Assembly: GCF_020740795.1 (NCBI RefSeq)
Contig: NC_067289.1
Location: 26,530,108 to 26,594,107, forward strand
Length of the DNA: 64,000 nucleotides
Direction of reading: 5' to 3'
DNA from: Apus apus
Lineage: Eukaryota > Chordata > Aves > Apodiformes > Apodidae
Position numbers and translations under genes: made by a program. This document shows positions 11,401 to 23,700 of this stretch, one piece after another. The first letter of the stretch is position 1; every line of letters begins with the position of its first letter. Under the pieces are notes generated by a model, which did not search any database, was not told the DNA's origin, and worked only from the letters and a program-made list of their open reading frames with translations.

Positions 11401-13145
11401 TGTGAAATAACTAATACTCAGAATTAAAAACTGTCGAAAGATTTATCAAGTTCACCACAAGACCTCCCTAAAGACTTCCTCAATTTCTTGTTTGGAGAGC
11501 ATTTTTAATTCCTCACCATCAGCATGATTTCTATGTTGCTAATTCCCAGAGCCCTATTCAAGTTTTATGTATTGAAAAGAATTAATCGCGTTATCCAAGT
11601 AGTCTTCAAAAATTGACTTCATCATTTGCTGTCACTCAGTATGTACAGTCACTCTGTGGGTGTTAGGGTCTGCCCATAAATACAAAAAACTGACAGTCAT
11701 GTATTCATCACTGTCTTATCTAGGCACTATCTAGCTTAGCTTTTCACTAGTACTTACAACATCATTCCATAAAAGCTTTTTCTCATGGCGTAAGTATGTT
11801 CATGAATCAGGCTTATTCATGGGAGCAAGACTAACAGGCCTGGGCCCAAAGCAGCAAGTGTAGTGAGGTTCTGTAGCTTTTGAAAGAAAGAGTAAGAAAC
11901 TTTATCTCTGAGCATGGAGACCAGGTCCTGAGCATACCATCAGTGGCAGTCTCTGTGAAGACAACACTTTTGCAGTGAACCATGATCCAAGGGAGTGTCA
12001 GAGGCAGCTTCACCATTCGTCAACATGTGCTCTCACACGTGCTGTGCTTACGTGGGTTTGTATTAAATTGGAGGAGGATGGATGCATTCCTTTTTCTAAG
12101 ATCAAGACCATCCAGGCCTTTAGAACATTCTCCAGTGGCTTTGCGTTCCAGTAAAAATTTTTCAATTCCATCAATACATTTAGTGTACTGATTTCAAAGT
12201 CACAGGGCATGTTAGCTGGATGGCAGATATTTCTTCAGCAAGGGGAATGTGTATTTATAAGGATAACAGTAACATTCAGAGTGACAGCAGTAAGGGTGAT
12301 AAAAATAATCACAACAGTTTAGTTAAGGTATTCATGCACTACTGCACAGAATAACCAATGAGGAGTGGGAATTCCTATCTGGAGGTTTTGCATAGCTGCC
12401 TGCCCCTCTTCTGCTCTCCTCCCCTTCACTGACCATGGGGGCTGGACACTTTCAAGCAGACCTCATTCACCCACCAGGTAGGCAAGCACCAAGCAAATGT
12501 GGTCACTGAGATCTTGCAGTCCTAAGGGATGGTGCAGTTTTACTAAGGAGCCTGAAGGACTGGTAAAAATACAGTAAAGACCAGGCATTTCAGCTTGTTG
12601 GGAGGCATATACTGTGAGCTGGGCTGCTTGCTGCTGTGGGAGAACCAGCCTGCTGCTCTCCACTGCATTCCTACCTGGAGGCTGCCTGTGCCTGTCTGCT
12701 CCTCCCAGGCTGTTCTCCCCAGCAGTTCAGACAAGCCCTCAGTCCCATCCTTCCTGAGCAGGAACAATGTGTCGTCATGTCTTGTGGTGACTTTGTAATG
12801 TGGAGAAACTGGCACGGGAATGAGATCATGCTCCTGTTTTCTGACTTGCAGGAATGTAAACCCATTGACCTCAGACACATGCAGACGTTGGCAGATACTT
12901 ATTCACAACACTTTGTAATTGAACATTATGATTGGCCCTTACACTGCATCACACAGTGCAGAAATTAGCAGCAAGTGGTCTTATGAGATGCCACCATGGC
13001 ATCAAAAATAGAAGAAAACTCCTCAGTTAGGCTGACCCTGACCTGACAGGTGGCCCAAGGCTGGAACAGAGTCCCTTGTTCCCTGGGCAGGCCCATGGGA
13101 AGGGATCAAGAACAGGAAAGCTGGCTACTGCCTTAGTTACTGCAG
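8441..13145. other. Non-genic or intronic stretch
   Basis: No supported gene. The longest frame is 10612-11163 on the - strand (183 codons), which opens with a non-ATG codon, has no recognised domain and shows no strong acceptor at its edge. A somewhat GC-richer patch at 9310-9640 is open on both strands, which is typical of chance. A good + donor-like site (AAGG/GTAAGTGA) lies near 8963 without a good acceptor upstream. I see no repeats of note. Confidence 0.45.
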
Positions 13146-13198
13146 AGGAAAAAGTGTGACAGGCAATGGAGTCTCCAGAGACTGCCAGCTGGATCCAG
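13146..13198 (+). other. Possible short exon
   Basis: An acceptor-like ggctactgccttagttactg-cag is followed by 53 bases and a strong donor (ATCCAG/GTGAGC). Two of the three frames are open (for example RKKCDRQWSLQRLPAG), which is uninformative at this length. It could be a coding or non-coding exon, or chance. There is no family match. Confidence 0.12.
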
Positions 13199-14527
13199 GT
13201 GAGCTGTGGGAAAATCCTCCTGGACATTTGAGACTTCCATTACCTGTCTCCATGCAGCCTCCATGGAAGGTGCCCCACGGATCCCCTCTGGGCAGCAGGA
13301 GGGAGCAGCAGGGAGCAGCAGCAAACACGGCTCCTCTGCACCTGCAGGCAGAAGGGCTGTGCCCACAGGCAGGGCTGAGCCTGGCTGGGTTGGTCCCACT
13401 GCTGGGTGGTGTGTGCCCCCCAGACACTGTTGTCCAGTTGAAACTCTGTCTTATTTTGGATCGTCTTTAAATTGGGACCCTTCCTCCAGTGAGGGTGGGT
13501 AAAAAGCCCTGCAAGCAAGTAAATAAACAGAATTATAATATGTACACATTGTGCTGAAATCTAAGTTATTTGTATTATTTCAGCTAGAATAAATATAATA
13601 ATCTCTTACAGAAAAATAAAGTATATAAAATGACTATGGTATAGCTATAGGGAAGGCAAAGTTGTTTCACAGAGATTCAGTATTTCCGTAAGAACCCATT
13701 TACTGACTGAGCTCAGTCCCCGCTGACCAGAGAAGTCCAAGGAGCAGAGAGGAGCAGGGATTATTAAACATTTAAGGAGAGGTTCTGATGAGGATAATTT
13801 AGAGAGCAAGCAGCGTAATAAAAGACCTGTCCTGACCACAGGTTATTATCTCATCCGAAAGCAACCTCTCAACCCAAACAATTTTGTTTCCAGATGCCTT
13901 TGAACAGAAGCACGTGCTGAGCACAGGCCGAGGGGCCACTGGAAGGTCCGGCCACTCACGGGCTGTGGGGTCAGGACAGACCTCGAGTGTCTGTGCAGCA
14001 CAGACCCCTGCCAGGCCACACCTTCTCCAGCTGCACTTTGAGCAGCAGCTGTAACAGGATGGTTCAAATCTGGATTAGCCCGTAGTAGAGAGAAGAAACA
14101 AACAACTCTTTTTTGTGTTTGATATTTTAAGTGCTTTTTAGGAAGGCTGAAAATCCAGAGAAACCAACATGACTTTCCAAAGCTACAATGGAAAATCCTG
14201 AGTGATAATATGGCCAGAGACAATTATAAACATGTAAAATAAATGAAACTGGCATTTTCAAATACGCCTCTAAGATCCAATCATTTGCTCTGCATCACAT
14301 GTGTTTCAAAGGATTCATAGATGTGCTACGAAGACTAAATTTATATATAGGAAAAATTAAAAAATGAGTCAGAGTTACAAGACAAACCAACACTTCTCCT
14401 TCAAGAGTGACAAGCTAAGAGCCACGAGACCACGTCCGTGTCCAGGAGCAGGTACTGACTCCCATGAGGATAGCTGTGGGAGCAGAGGGATGTCAAATCA
14501 GGTCCAATTTTTGTTTGTTTGTTCTAG
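13199..14527. other. GC-rich then AT-rich non-genic stretch
   Basis: Bases 13206-13518 are GC-rich and open in several frames on both strands. A small agc-rich run lies at 13296-13322. The rest is AT-rich with no supported gene. Confidence 0.4.
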
Positions 14528-14825
14528 CATAGATCCTTCCCAGAAAAGCAAGAAAAAGGCTCTTTATTCCTGCAAAACTTGTGGCATTATCCTCTGTAAC
14601 CTTTGCGAGGGTGGGGAGCTAATACCAAACCTTGGCACAGCTGCTGCCAGGCTGGTTTCTGGGGCTGCTCTCCCAAGTCAGCACAAACCTGGGCTCTCCT
14701 TAAGGCTCAGCCCCAAAGTGCAGGGGCTCTTAATGCAGGAACAGATCCTCTTCTGTAGAAAGAGAGGCATGGAATTTAAGGGGAAAATTAAAAGGTTTGG
14801 TCATGTTCCCACTGAAGCTGCTTGA
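14528..14825 (+). other. Possible terminal coding exon with a CxxC-x4-CxxC motif
   Basis: A strong acceptor (ttttgtttgtttgttctag) at 14527/14528 opens directly into a reading frame that runs about 98 codons to a TGA at 14823-14825. Near its start the frame carries a basic stretch (KSKKKALYS) and the cluster CKTCGIILCNLC (14571-14606), a CxxC-x4-CxxC arrangement that could bind zinc. Cysteine pairs of this general kind occur in zinc ribbons and in the C-terminal region of piggyBac-type transposases, but the rest of the frame matches nothing I know. There is no clear polyadenylation signal close by. Chance is a real alternative, since an acceptor plus 100 open codons is expected more than once in a window this size. 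Confidence 0.2.
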
Positions 14826-16203
14826 AATGCATAAGGCTGAATTATCGAGGGAGTGTGACAGAAGTCTGACAAAACCTGGCAGCTTTAATTAATAACCTCT
14901 ATTCAGCTGTCAGGATCCAGTGGGTCTACTGACAAGAAAGGGGGATGACAGAGCAGCCTCTGCTAACATCCTCTGTAGATGCTTTTAAGGTAGTAAAATA
15001 TATGTTTAAAAACATATACTTATTCACCTGCACAAATCTTGGAATCTTTCACAGATGCACAGATTTGTATCTCAATTACAGATTTCCTTGAATGAGACAT
15101 TCAATTTAACTCCCTAAAACAAGTCAAACCTGACACAAAAATTATTAATTATTGAAGAAAAAGGTATCATCCTGACCCTCTGTGAATAAAAAGGGGAGGA
15201 GTTTCACCATTGGAAATACAAATTCACTGTTGTGAGGTCGAATGCAAAGGTTGTTGGTTTTTTTTATCAGCCAGATGAATAACAGATTTTGGAGCTACTA
15301 CGATGACCACTTCGGGTGGGTTTGGGACCTGTTGTTTTGTTGTGCAGTGACAGAGATTTCAGCTGTAGCAAAATGTGGAATCCCAGCCTCAAGTCGCAGG
15401 CTGCAGAGGTAACACCTGGAGCCCCTGGAACGCCGGAGCTGCCGCCTGCAGGGGTAGGTCCAGGGTGTCCCCAGCACCTTCACTGCCGCAGGAGCAGCAG
15501 CAGGACTGTCTACCTGCTCTTTCCTGACAGCCCCACAGAGCTCCCTGCTGTAAGAAACCACACAACTTCTTGTGAGACACGTGTCTGGCCAGGCTAACCC
15601 TGGTGCGGTAGCACGATCAGAGGTGGCTGCTGGGGCACCCTGGAATGCTCCTCTTCATCAGGGAGCCGAGCACAGCCGTGCCCTACTCCTCAGGACATCC
15701 TTACGGCAACTGCCTTCTCGCTTTGGAGAAGGTCCCCTCAGTGTTGGAGCCCATAAAAGAGATTTTCTTTGAGGGAGAAAGCAGATTAGTGAACATCCTC
15801 AGGCCAGCCTGAGGATCCCTCATTTCAGGAAGAAGCTGCAGAGCCTCCAAGGAACAGCCTATGCCTGCCTTCTGCAGCTGTGGAGCAAAGTTCATCTGTC
15901 TCCTGAGTGCGTACAGGGGCGGTACTGCCTGTGCTTGTGGCAAACACAGCAAAGTGTGCTCCAGCTTCCAGGGGCTGGGGTCACCCCCAGCCCAGGGCAC
16001 AAAGCTCCTCAGCTCATGGAGGTCGGGTCTCCACTGCTCGCACACAAGGGCAGTGACTCTGTGGGACCTGCACCACAGCTGAGCATGTAGCCCATGGTTA
16101 GCACACTGTTAGCAGCAAAGAGAAAGCAAGAAACTGAAAAGTGACCGAAATAGGCCTTCAGGTTAGTACTGTGGCCTCCTTATCATGCCTGGGAGTGAAT
16201 TCA
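14826..16203. other. Non-genic stretch with a small inverted repeat
   Basis: An AT-rich inverted repeat, tatatgttt/aaacatata with a two-base centre, lies at 14999-15018. Bases 15300-16080 are mid-GC with short open frames on both strands and nothing recognisable. No supported gene. Confidence 0.4.
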
Positions 16204-16646
16204 TATAGAATCATAGAATCATTAAGGTTGGATGGGACCTTAAAGATCATCAAGTTCCAAACCCCCTGCCATGAGCAGGGAACCACTAGACCAGGCTGCA
16301 CAAAACCTCATCCTACCTGGCCTTGAAAACCTCCAGGGATGGGGCATCAACAGCCTCCCTGGGCAAACCATTCAAGTTCCTCACCACCCTTAGAGTGAAG
16401 AATTCCTTCCTAATATCTAACCTATATCTCTCCTCTCTCAGTTTAAAACCATCACCCCGTGTCCTATCACTGCCTTCTCTGATGAAAAGCCCCTCCCCAG
16501 CTTTCCTGGAGCCCCTTCAGGCACTGGAAGGTGCTCTAAGGTCTCCCTGGAGCCTTGTCTTCTCCAGGCTGAACACCCCAACTCTCTCAGCCTGTCTCCA
16601 GAGCAGAGCTGCTCCAGCCCTTGGATCATCTTGGTGGCCCTCAAGA
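16204..16646 (-). mobile_element. CR1 LINE, 5'-truncated copy, minus strand
   Basis: This reads as the reverse complement of the CR1 3' region. It begins with agaatcatagaatc, the inverted terminal octamers, then ttaaggttggatgggacc, ttaaagatcatcaagttcc, the ccctgccatg block, ctccagggatggggcatc, ggcaaaccattc, a block matching the end of the second reading frame and 3' untranslated region, and ends near atcatcttggtggccctc. The 3' end is therefore at 16204 and truncation lies near 16646. It is the longest and one of the best preserved CR1 copies here. No intact reverse transcriptase remains. Confidence 0.95.
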
Positions 16647-18195
16647 TGATACCCTAAGCCCATCAATTTTCTGTCATCTGCATTGCTGTGCACAGGGTAG
16701 CACAGGGTCTCCTTGCACACACACCTGCCCTGCATGAAGACCTCTGGGGCAGCTGCCAGGAAACCTGGGAGGCTCTGAGCCTGTGGCAAGAAATAGGTGG
16801 GTCTGGCTTCCCTAGTCACTGTGTTCAGCATTGCACATGCCACAGTGATGAGGCACTGTACATCATGAGTCTGCTCACACTCACTGATCAACCGGTCATG
16901 CAAAAGGCTCCTTGGAGCAGGAATTCAGCAGAAGGCATTTTACATCTGTCAGAAATAATTCAAGGGTGTGGAGTGACTCAGTGGCAACTGCATGAATAAC
17001 CGAGACTTCATTTTCAGTAAGACAAAGCCATGAGCTTTTGTCTGGCACATCAGTGGGGAACATGCTCCCTGTGTCAGGGATTGTGTCCTGGGGACTGTGC
17101 TAGCAAAAATACCAGAAGGAGGGATTTTTTTCAATGAAAACCGACTTTTGAAGTGCAGTTTTGTGTATGTCAATATAGCATGGATGTAAGACTGCAAAAC
17201 TCAGAGTGGAAAAGTGAGAAGGCAGGCAAGCCTTGCACCGCCGGTGTGTGGTCAGAAGAACTCCTGCTGTAATCAGACAAGGGCTATCTCATCTCAAGGT
17301 GTGTCACTTTCCTAAAGCAATCGGTATTGCAGAGAACCCACAGGAGAAATCCACAGCCTCAAAGCAGGTTCGGGCTGGGATCATTCCCAGAGAAAAGCCC
17401 ATTTCTACCACCAGGTCACCCTTCCTTGGGAACGCTTGCAGAGCACCAGCCCTGCAGCAGGACTGCAAACCTGCACGTAGCCAACAACAACAGGGGCTTT
17501 TCTGCCCCCCACTCCTGTGAGTGTCTCCATCCTCTGCCCGGGCATCTCTGCTGATGCTTTTTTGCGAAGAGCTTGAGGTGAATCTGTCAGCAACATCTTA
17601 TTTACCATTAACCAGCTCTCAAAATACACACCTTAACCTGCCAGCACCTCTGGTCTAATGGCCAGCAGGGCCTGCATGTGCAGAAACATGCCTAGAGGAA
17701 AACCAGGGTACTCAGTAAACATCTCCTCACCCAGAGCCTGGGGACACCTTCTCTGCAGTACAACCCTAACCAATTATTTTTGAGATATCACTTCTTAATT
17801 GTTTTTTTCCAGAACAGAATATTATTTTATGCATAATCAAGTAACTTGTTAGGTCAACAGCTAATAGGTCTAATTAATGGACAGAATTAATAGTTTTGAG
17901 AAGCATTTGATGCCAGGTAAACCTTAAAAATAAAGGATTAAACTAAAAATCAAGGCATAAAATATGAGACTAAAAATATGAGAACAGAAAAATTAAATCA
18001 GCTTAAGCTGAGTGATTTAACATTAGTCAAGGACACTGGCCTTCCCCCTGCCCTGGTAAGAAGCAGAGATTTGTGCTTCAAAGGAGGGACAGATTCACTA
18101 CTTCCTTTGCCCTTGGCCAAGGCTAGAGTGTTGCCAACCACTCCTGGTTCCCACTTGCTGGATGGAAACCAGGAACTTGATTTTTTTTTCCCTAG
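16647..18195. other. Non-genic stretch
   Basis: Short open frames on both strands (at most about 128 codons, 16517-16903 -, which overlaps the CR1 copy). Nothing recognisable and no repeats apart from short A/T runs. Confidence 0.4.
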
Positions 18196-18314
18196 ACTGC
18201 AAATCAAGCACCAGGAGTTGTGCTGATCTGAGGGTATGATTTGCTGCACCATGTAAGGAGAAAGGAAGAAGGTGGGATCATGTTCTGGCTGGCCTGTGCC
18301 AAGCACCCTCCAGG
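18196..18314 (+). other. Possible non-coding exon
   Basis: A very strong acceptor (nine T residues then ccctag) at 18195/18196 and a good donor (CTCCAGG/GTGAGC) at 18314/18315 bound 119 bases. All three frames contain stops, so a real exon here would be untranslated or part of a long non-coding RNA. The splice-site pair is visible; transcription is inference. Confidence 0.15.
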
Positions 18315-20390
18315 GTGAGCTGCTGTGACCCCCGGCTCATTCCATCAGGGCCACCAGGTGCTGCATCCCCCAGGAGACAGAGCTGCCTCTGCCACAGAGA
18401 CTCTTAGAGCTGCAAATACCAACAGCACATGGGGACTGGAGCCTGGGCTAATGTGGGAGATTGTAGGACAAGCTTTATAAGCTGGGAAAAGGCTGGGAGA
18501 AGGCTTGCAAGGTTCAGTCATGATTGCAGAAGAGGGGAAAATGCATTAATTGATGGACATTAGCTTGTGTTAGGTGTGCAGTCAGGTCCAGGGGTTGTCA
18601 CTACTGTTCAGGTATTTCCAGCACTTGTTTTCTTCACATAAGTTGTAAAATTCTTCTGAAAACCACTGATTAGGTGACAGGATAATACACACTTGATTTG
18701 TTCTTGGAAGGACAGGGTCACTGTGGGCTAAATTTATCATGACCACAACCCAGCAGCACTTCAAAGGCCTGCTTGACCCCACATGAATCAGAAGAGAGCA
18801 TGAGCTGTGGGAGCACAGGTCCATGGAGAAGACACGTCTTGGAGCGGGTGAGGAATGCAGAGGCGTGTGCTGGAAGGTGTGGCAGGTATGTGTGAGCTGC
18901 CAGTGACTGTGCTGGAGAAATTTGGTGATGCAGAGGTGAGGAGGGGCTGAGAGCTGGAGCACAACCCATTCTCTGTATCAGCTGAAGGGCTGATCTGTGG
19001 CTGGAGCAGCTGGTGCAGGTTCCTGGCATGGAAATGCTGCTCCACAGCAGCAATTTGGAATGTCACAGGCAAGCAGAAGATAGGAGCCTGCCTTGTTATT
19101 ATCTTAATTTTTAAAGACTTTTAAATGCTTTGCACAGCCATCCTGAACAGATTTGTGGTGGCTGAGAAAAGTGAGGCTGTATGTGGACAGTGCCATAACA
19201 CTGCACTTGAACTCCAGTTCTCCAAATGTGTGCATTTGGGGGTATGCTCATGGTAGAAGCTAGTACATCTTGTGCTACTGATTTCTTCCAGGTTGACTCA
19301 TATTTAAATGTAATTGTTGCAAGAGAAGACAAACAAGCCTAGTCAGCCAAAACGGTTATTGAAGGAAGAGAGAAATCAATTTAGGAAATATGAATCACTT
19401 GAACTTCACAAAATTCCTGAATGGGGAAGCTGGGGCTCAAAGATAATGCAAAAAATCTGTTCAGTGCTGGAAACAAGCCAGGTCCTGTGGCTTCTGAGTG
19501 GGTGTCTAACCACAAGAGTTCCTGTCTTCATCTCACTAAAGATGCTTGCTCATCATTCTTGGAAAAGATGCTACTCTAATCTTTTTTGTTCACATAGACC
19601 AGTGCAAAGAAACTGAGCTTTGTATGTTACGTGTCAGTGCAGTTTGGGATGTGAGAATGAAGCAAACTGACAACTCCATCATGTGTTCTAGCAAAGCCCA
19701 AAGTAAATTCAGTGTTGCAGCTGCTGTTACAGAGCAATGATTTCTTGGTGGGATCTAGTACGTGCAGTGATTACAGAATCATCTGTGTTAGTGAAAGAGG
19801 GGATTACAGTCACTGGTTTAAAATTGGCTACTTGGCCTGACCAAACAAGCTTTATCCACTGCAGAGATCATAAAGATTTTTATCACAGTGGGATTAAGGC
19901 ATTGATTTACATCTGTCAGTAAATTAAACTGAGATGAGTGATGCTGTCACCATCTCCAGCTTTCTGCCTTGGCTCTCTGGGATGTTGCTAAACCTGGAGG
20001 AAAATGCTGCACAAGGACTCCCAGCAGCTCCTGGCTCAGTGCAGCACAGATTTTAGCACTCATTTCAGTATACTGCAGTAGTAAGAGCTGACTACAAAGA
20101 AAAGCGTAAGACTCTAGCAAAATTGAGTACAGGGCAATACAACAGCAAATTATACTTAACGTACATAGCTCTAAAGTGGTATCACTAGAAAAAAACATAG
20201 CTTCACCTATTAGAAAGAGCTGACTGTTCCCAGGCAGGAACGAGGCCTCGAGCTTGTGCTAGATACTGTGAACACATCAGCTCAGTGCTCTGCAGTAGTC
20301 AAAAAAACCCAAAAAATTTAACACTGGCAATTATTATGGGACCAAATGGGGATCAAAACAGAAGACATAGTTATGGTAGGGTACAAATCT
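18315..20390. other. Non-genic stretch with unremarkable open frames
   Basis: An open frame of 126 codons lies on the - strand at 18582-18962, and three overlapping + strand frames relay through 19314-19922. None resembles a known family or is bounded by convincing splice signals. No repeats recognised. Confidence 0.4.
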
Positions 20391-20795
20391 GAGCTCAGTC
20401 ACACACTGAGCACTGTTTGCAGTTCTGGTTGCCTCACCTCCAACAGCTACATTAGAACTGGGGAAGATTGAAAGGCAACATGCTAGAAGCCATTGAGCAG
20501 GGCAGGTAGTAGTGCCTACAAAGAGGGAAGGGCCATAAGAGCCAGGTTCAAAGCAAATCAAGAAGGTCACTCCTCATCCAGCCACACTACCCCTGCAGAA
20601 CATGCAGAAATTTGCTGGACTAGGTTGCCCAGAGAGGTTGTGGCTGCCCCATCCCTGGAGGTGATCAAGGCCAGGTTGTATGAGGCTTGTGCAGCCTGGT
20701 CTGGTAGGAGGAGTCCCTACTCAGAGCAGGGAGGTTAGAACCTGATGGTCTTTAAGGTCCCTTCCAACCTTCACCAGTCTATGATTCTGTGATTT
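20391..20795 (+). mobile_element. CR1 LINE, diverged 3' end
   Basis: The right half (about 20615-20795) is clear CR1: ggttgcccagagaggttgtg, ctgccccatccctgg, aggccaggttgtatgaggct, cctggtct, then tttaaggtcccttccaacct and atgattctgtgatt. To its left, a block starting near cactgtttgcagttctgg matches the upstream part of CR1 less well and appears internally deleted. The 3' end points right. It is more diverged than the copies at 866 and 16204, so probably older. The left boundary is approximate. Confidence 0.85.
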
Positions 20796-23700
20796 CTCAG
20801 GGACTCAAGGGGGAAATGGACAAGTACAGGGAATAAAGCCAGTGGGAGTTACCAAGAGATCACAGCCAGCTCATAAAATACCCTGAACTGAAAATACAAA
20901 AGACTGGGAGATTAGCAAGGAACAAGAGTGGGTATGTTAGCCATTTCCTTACTGTTCTGTAGGTATCTGCCTGCACGTAGGTCGGGAGGGAGGACACTGG
21001 ACCAGCCGGGGCCTTGGTCTGATGCAGTGTGGTTTGTGCTGCACCAGACCATCAAGCATGGCTCTTCTGAGGTGCTGTGTGTCCTGCCCTCTGTCCTTGC
21101 TCTAGGGCCTCAGCATCCAGGGCAGTGATGTGGGAGGCAGCCTGTGGTCCTAAGAGAGCTGGCTGTGCAATTCAGCCCACCACTGCACATGAATCCCCAT
21201 CCAACTGCACTGCTAGAGATTCACCAAGGAACTGTCCTTCTCCAGAGTCAGGAGGGACAGCCTGCCCTGCAGTCTGCAGCACAGGGAACTGGCCAGCAGC
21301 AATCCTCTATCCCATCAACCGTGCTCTGTAATTACAGAGAAGCCAGGAAAGAAAAACGAGACTGATCTCCAGCAGGGACTCAGTAAGGATCAGCCAGCAA
21401 ACACTGTCTCCGGGTTGGGTTCAAAGTATGCAGGAAGAGGAAGCAGCAAGTTAGAGAGATACAGCTCCTCACCATGTGGCCCTGCCAATGCTGAGATAGC
21501 TGCCATTGCTTCTCCACAACTAAACCTACTGAGTACACAGCCATTAAACCTGCCCAGTGTCAAGGCCTTCTGCCTGCAGGAATGTAGCTGAGACTCTGTT
21601 AAGAGCAAAATAAACCTCTTGATTCAGCCTACCCCTTCTACCACGGATTGCTTTTCCTAATTTTGTGTCGCTGTTCTCTTCTGGCACTTGTCCCTCCTCA
21701 CTGAAAAGTCTGGGTGAGTGTTTCAAAACACTTCTCTGAACAAGGGATGTAGTGCTGGTTGTGGATATTTAGAGCCACGGCTCCAAGTGATCTGAGGCTC
21801 CTGGGTGTGAGAGCCTGTGTAAACAAGCAGGACACAGACCTGCTTTCATGCACTGATGGAACAGTGGAGGCTCCCTGCTCTCAGGAACAGGGGGTGCAGA
21901 GCTGTCCTGCTGAAGCGTCCCTGCTTCAGTCCCTGCTCTGGCTGCTTCCTGCCCAGCCACTGCAGAGGGACCCCCAGGGGTGGCCACGTCAGTGTCTCCG
22001 GGTCTGCTGACCTCCCTGGCCAGGCAGTGGGCTCAGAGAGCCAAGCAGCTCCCAGAGCCCAGGCCAGTGGTACACACAAGGGTGGTCTGGAGCAGGTCAG
22101 GGTTCAACTCCACCTGCAACACCAAGGAGTCCTTTACCAGGAGGCTGGAGAGAGCTCCTGCTTCCAGCCCTGCCTCCTGGAGACTTGGCTGAGATGCAGA
22201 GTGGCTGTTCTTGCCAGTATGAGCTGGGCAGCAATGGTCCTTCTGGATCTTCCCAATGCCAGAGGGTCCAGGGGCTGCCTCCACGTTCCTGGATCCCAGG
22301 CAGGCATCTTTGGTGGAGAGAGAGACCCTGTCCACAGAAAGAAAGTGCTTGTCTTCAGGTGCTCCACAAGGTCTTAGAGCTTCCAGACATTCTTCATGAG
22401 GGGTAACTGGGGCTCTGGGCAGTGAGTGGGTGCCCACGGTCCCCAGGGAGCTCTGGGGGCTGTGCCAGGCTCCATCAGACACGAAGTATGTTTGCCAAAG
22501 GATTAAGCAAAATAAGCTGTTTGGTTTCCTCCACCTCCCCGTTCATGGGGCCTTGTCACTTCATCTTTCTTTGTCTGTGTGGTATTTAAAGGTCTGTATT
22601 TTAAGCCCCCTGGTCCCCTCAGCAGTGCTGGGGACTGGCTAAACATGATGTGGTTGTTTGCAACACCACAAGGACCTGAGCTGCTCTCTGCTCCACTGCC
22701 AGCCCCTCTGCACTGCTGCTTTTGGTACTGTGCACACAGCAGGCACAGCTACTGGCGTCTGCTGTCTGCTCAGCTTTATTTTAAGGTATTTAAACTTAGC
22801 AAACTGGCTTTTTTTAGGTGCATATGCACAGATCAGGTGGTTACCTGTGGCAATATGTTTATTCACAGATTCTAGCTGCTTTCAGGGAAAGCCTTCTCTA
22901 AACATAATTAGGGCTATTTAAGTAGCTGCTCACAATTACTTCTCGGTTCACACAAAACACCACATACTCCCTCATTGAGCAATAACTCCTGGAGATACAA
23001 GGATGAAAAGCCACAGGCAACTTGCTGCTGAGTGCCTCAAAGATTTTTATGATCCTGCTGTAAATGGATGTTTACTTTTGAAGAGCTGCACACCTAGTGT
23101 GCTCTGCCAGTGTATTAATTTTCCAATGAGCAGATTTACCTGGCAGCTCGACACTTGTTAATACCCTTTATCCCTCCTTGACTTTGCTTGTATTAATTAG
23201 ACTGCAGACAGAGGTAGAAAAAACCCCACCGGGGGATGGATGTGCCTGGTGACACAGCAGGTTGTTTCAGCTCTGATAAGTTAGCTCAGGAGAACTGGGC
23301 ACAGCTTCTAGGAGAGGAGGAATGGGAAAGTCTTGGCACAAAGAGGAGCGGTGCAGCCTGAAAGGTGGGATGACATGAACAGAGGATGGTTTCCATGTCA
23401 TGATGACCATGTACCTTTCCTTGGCTCCTCTCCTCACCCTAAGACTACAGTGCTCCTTTTCCCTCTTCTCCTTCTCATCTCCCTCCTTTTCCACTGTGCT
23501 GTTTCTTGCCTTCTTTCTTTGCCCCTTGACACTCAGGCTGCCCTCCCAGGCTCCATCTGTGGTGGCAGCTGCTCCCTCTTCCACAGCTTGGTGGGATAAA
23601 AGCTTAGGGTCCTTCAAAAGGCAACTTCCAGGAGGATGGAGAGTAGACACAAGAATTCACCTCTCCAGGGACATGACTGCTTGCTTTGAATAAAGGCATC

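Noticed and set aside
16688..16999. Possible extension of the minus-strand CR1 copy to the right
   Set aside because: After gtggccctc the sequence no longer follows the CR1 consensus.
20928..21128. Acceptor-like ttccttactgttctgtag with an open frame behind it
   Set aside because: The frame ends without a donor or polyadenylation signal and has a composition like the surrounding GC-rich DNA.
21856..22482. 173- and 149-codon frames on opposite strands
   Set aside because: They overlap in a GC-rich patch with no domains or splice sites; composition explains them.
23267..23650. 127-codon charged minus-strand frame
   Set aside because: It derives from a purine/pyrimidine-asymmetric low-complexity stretch (ctcctt-rich on +) rather than a conserved protein.
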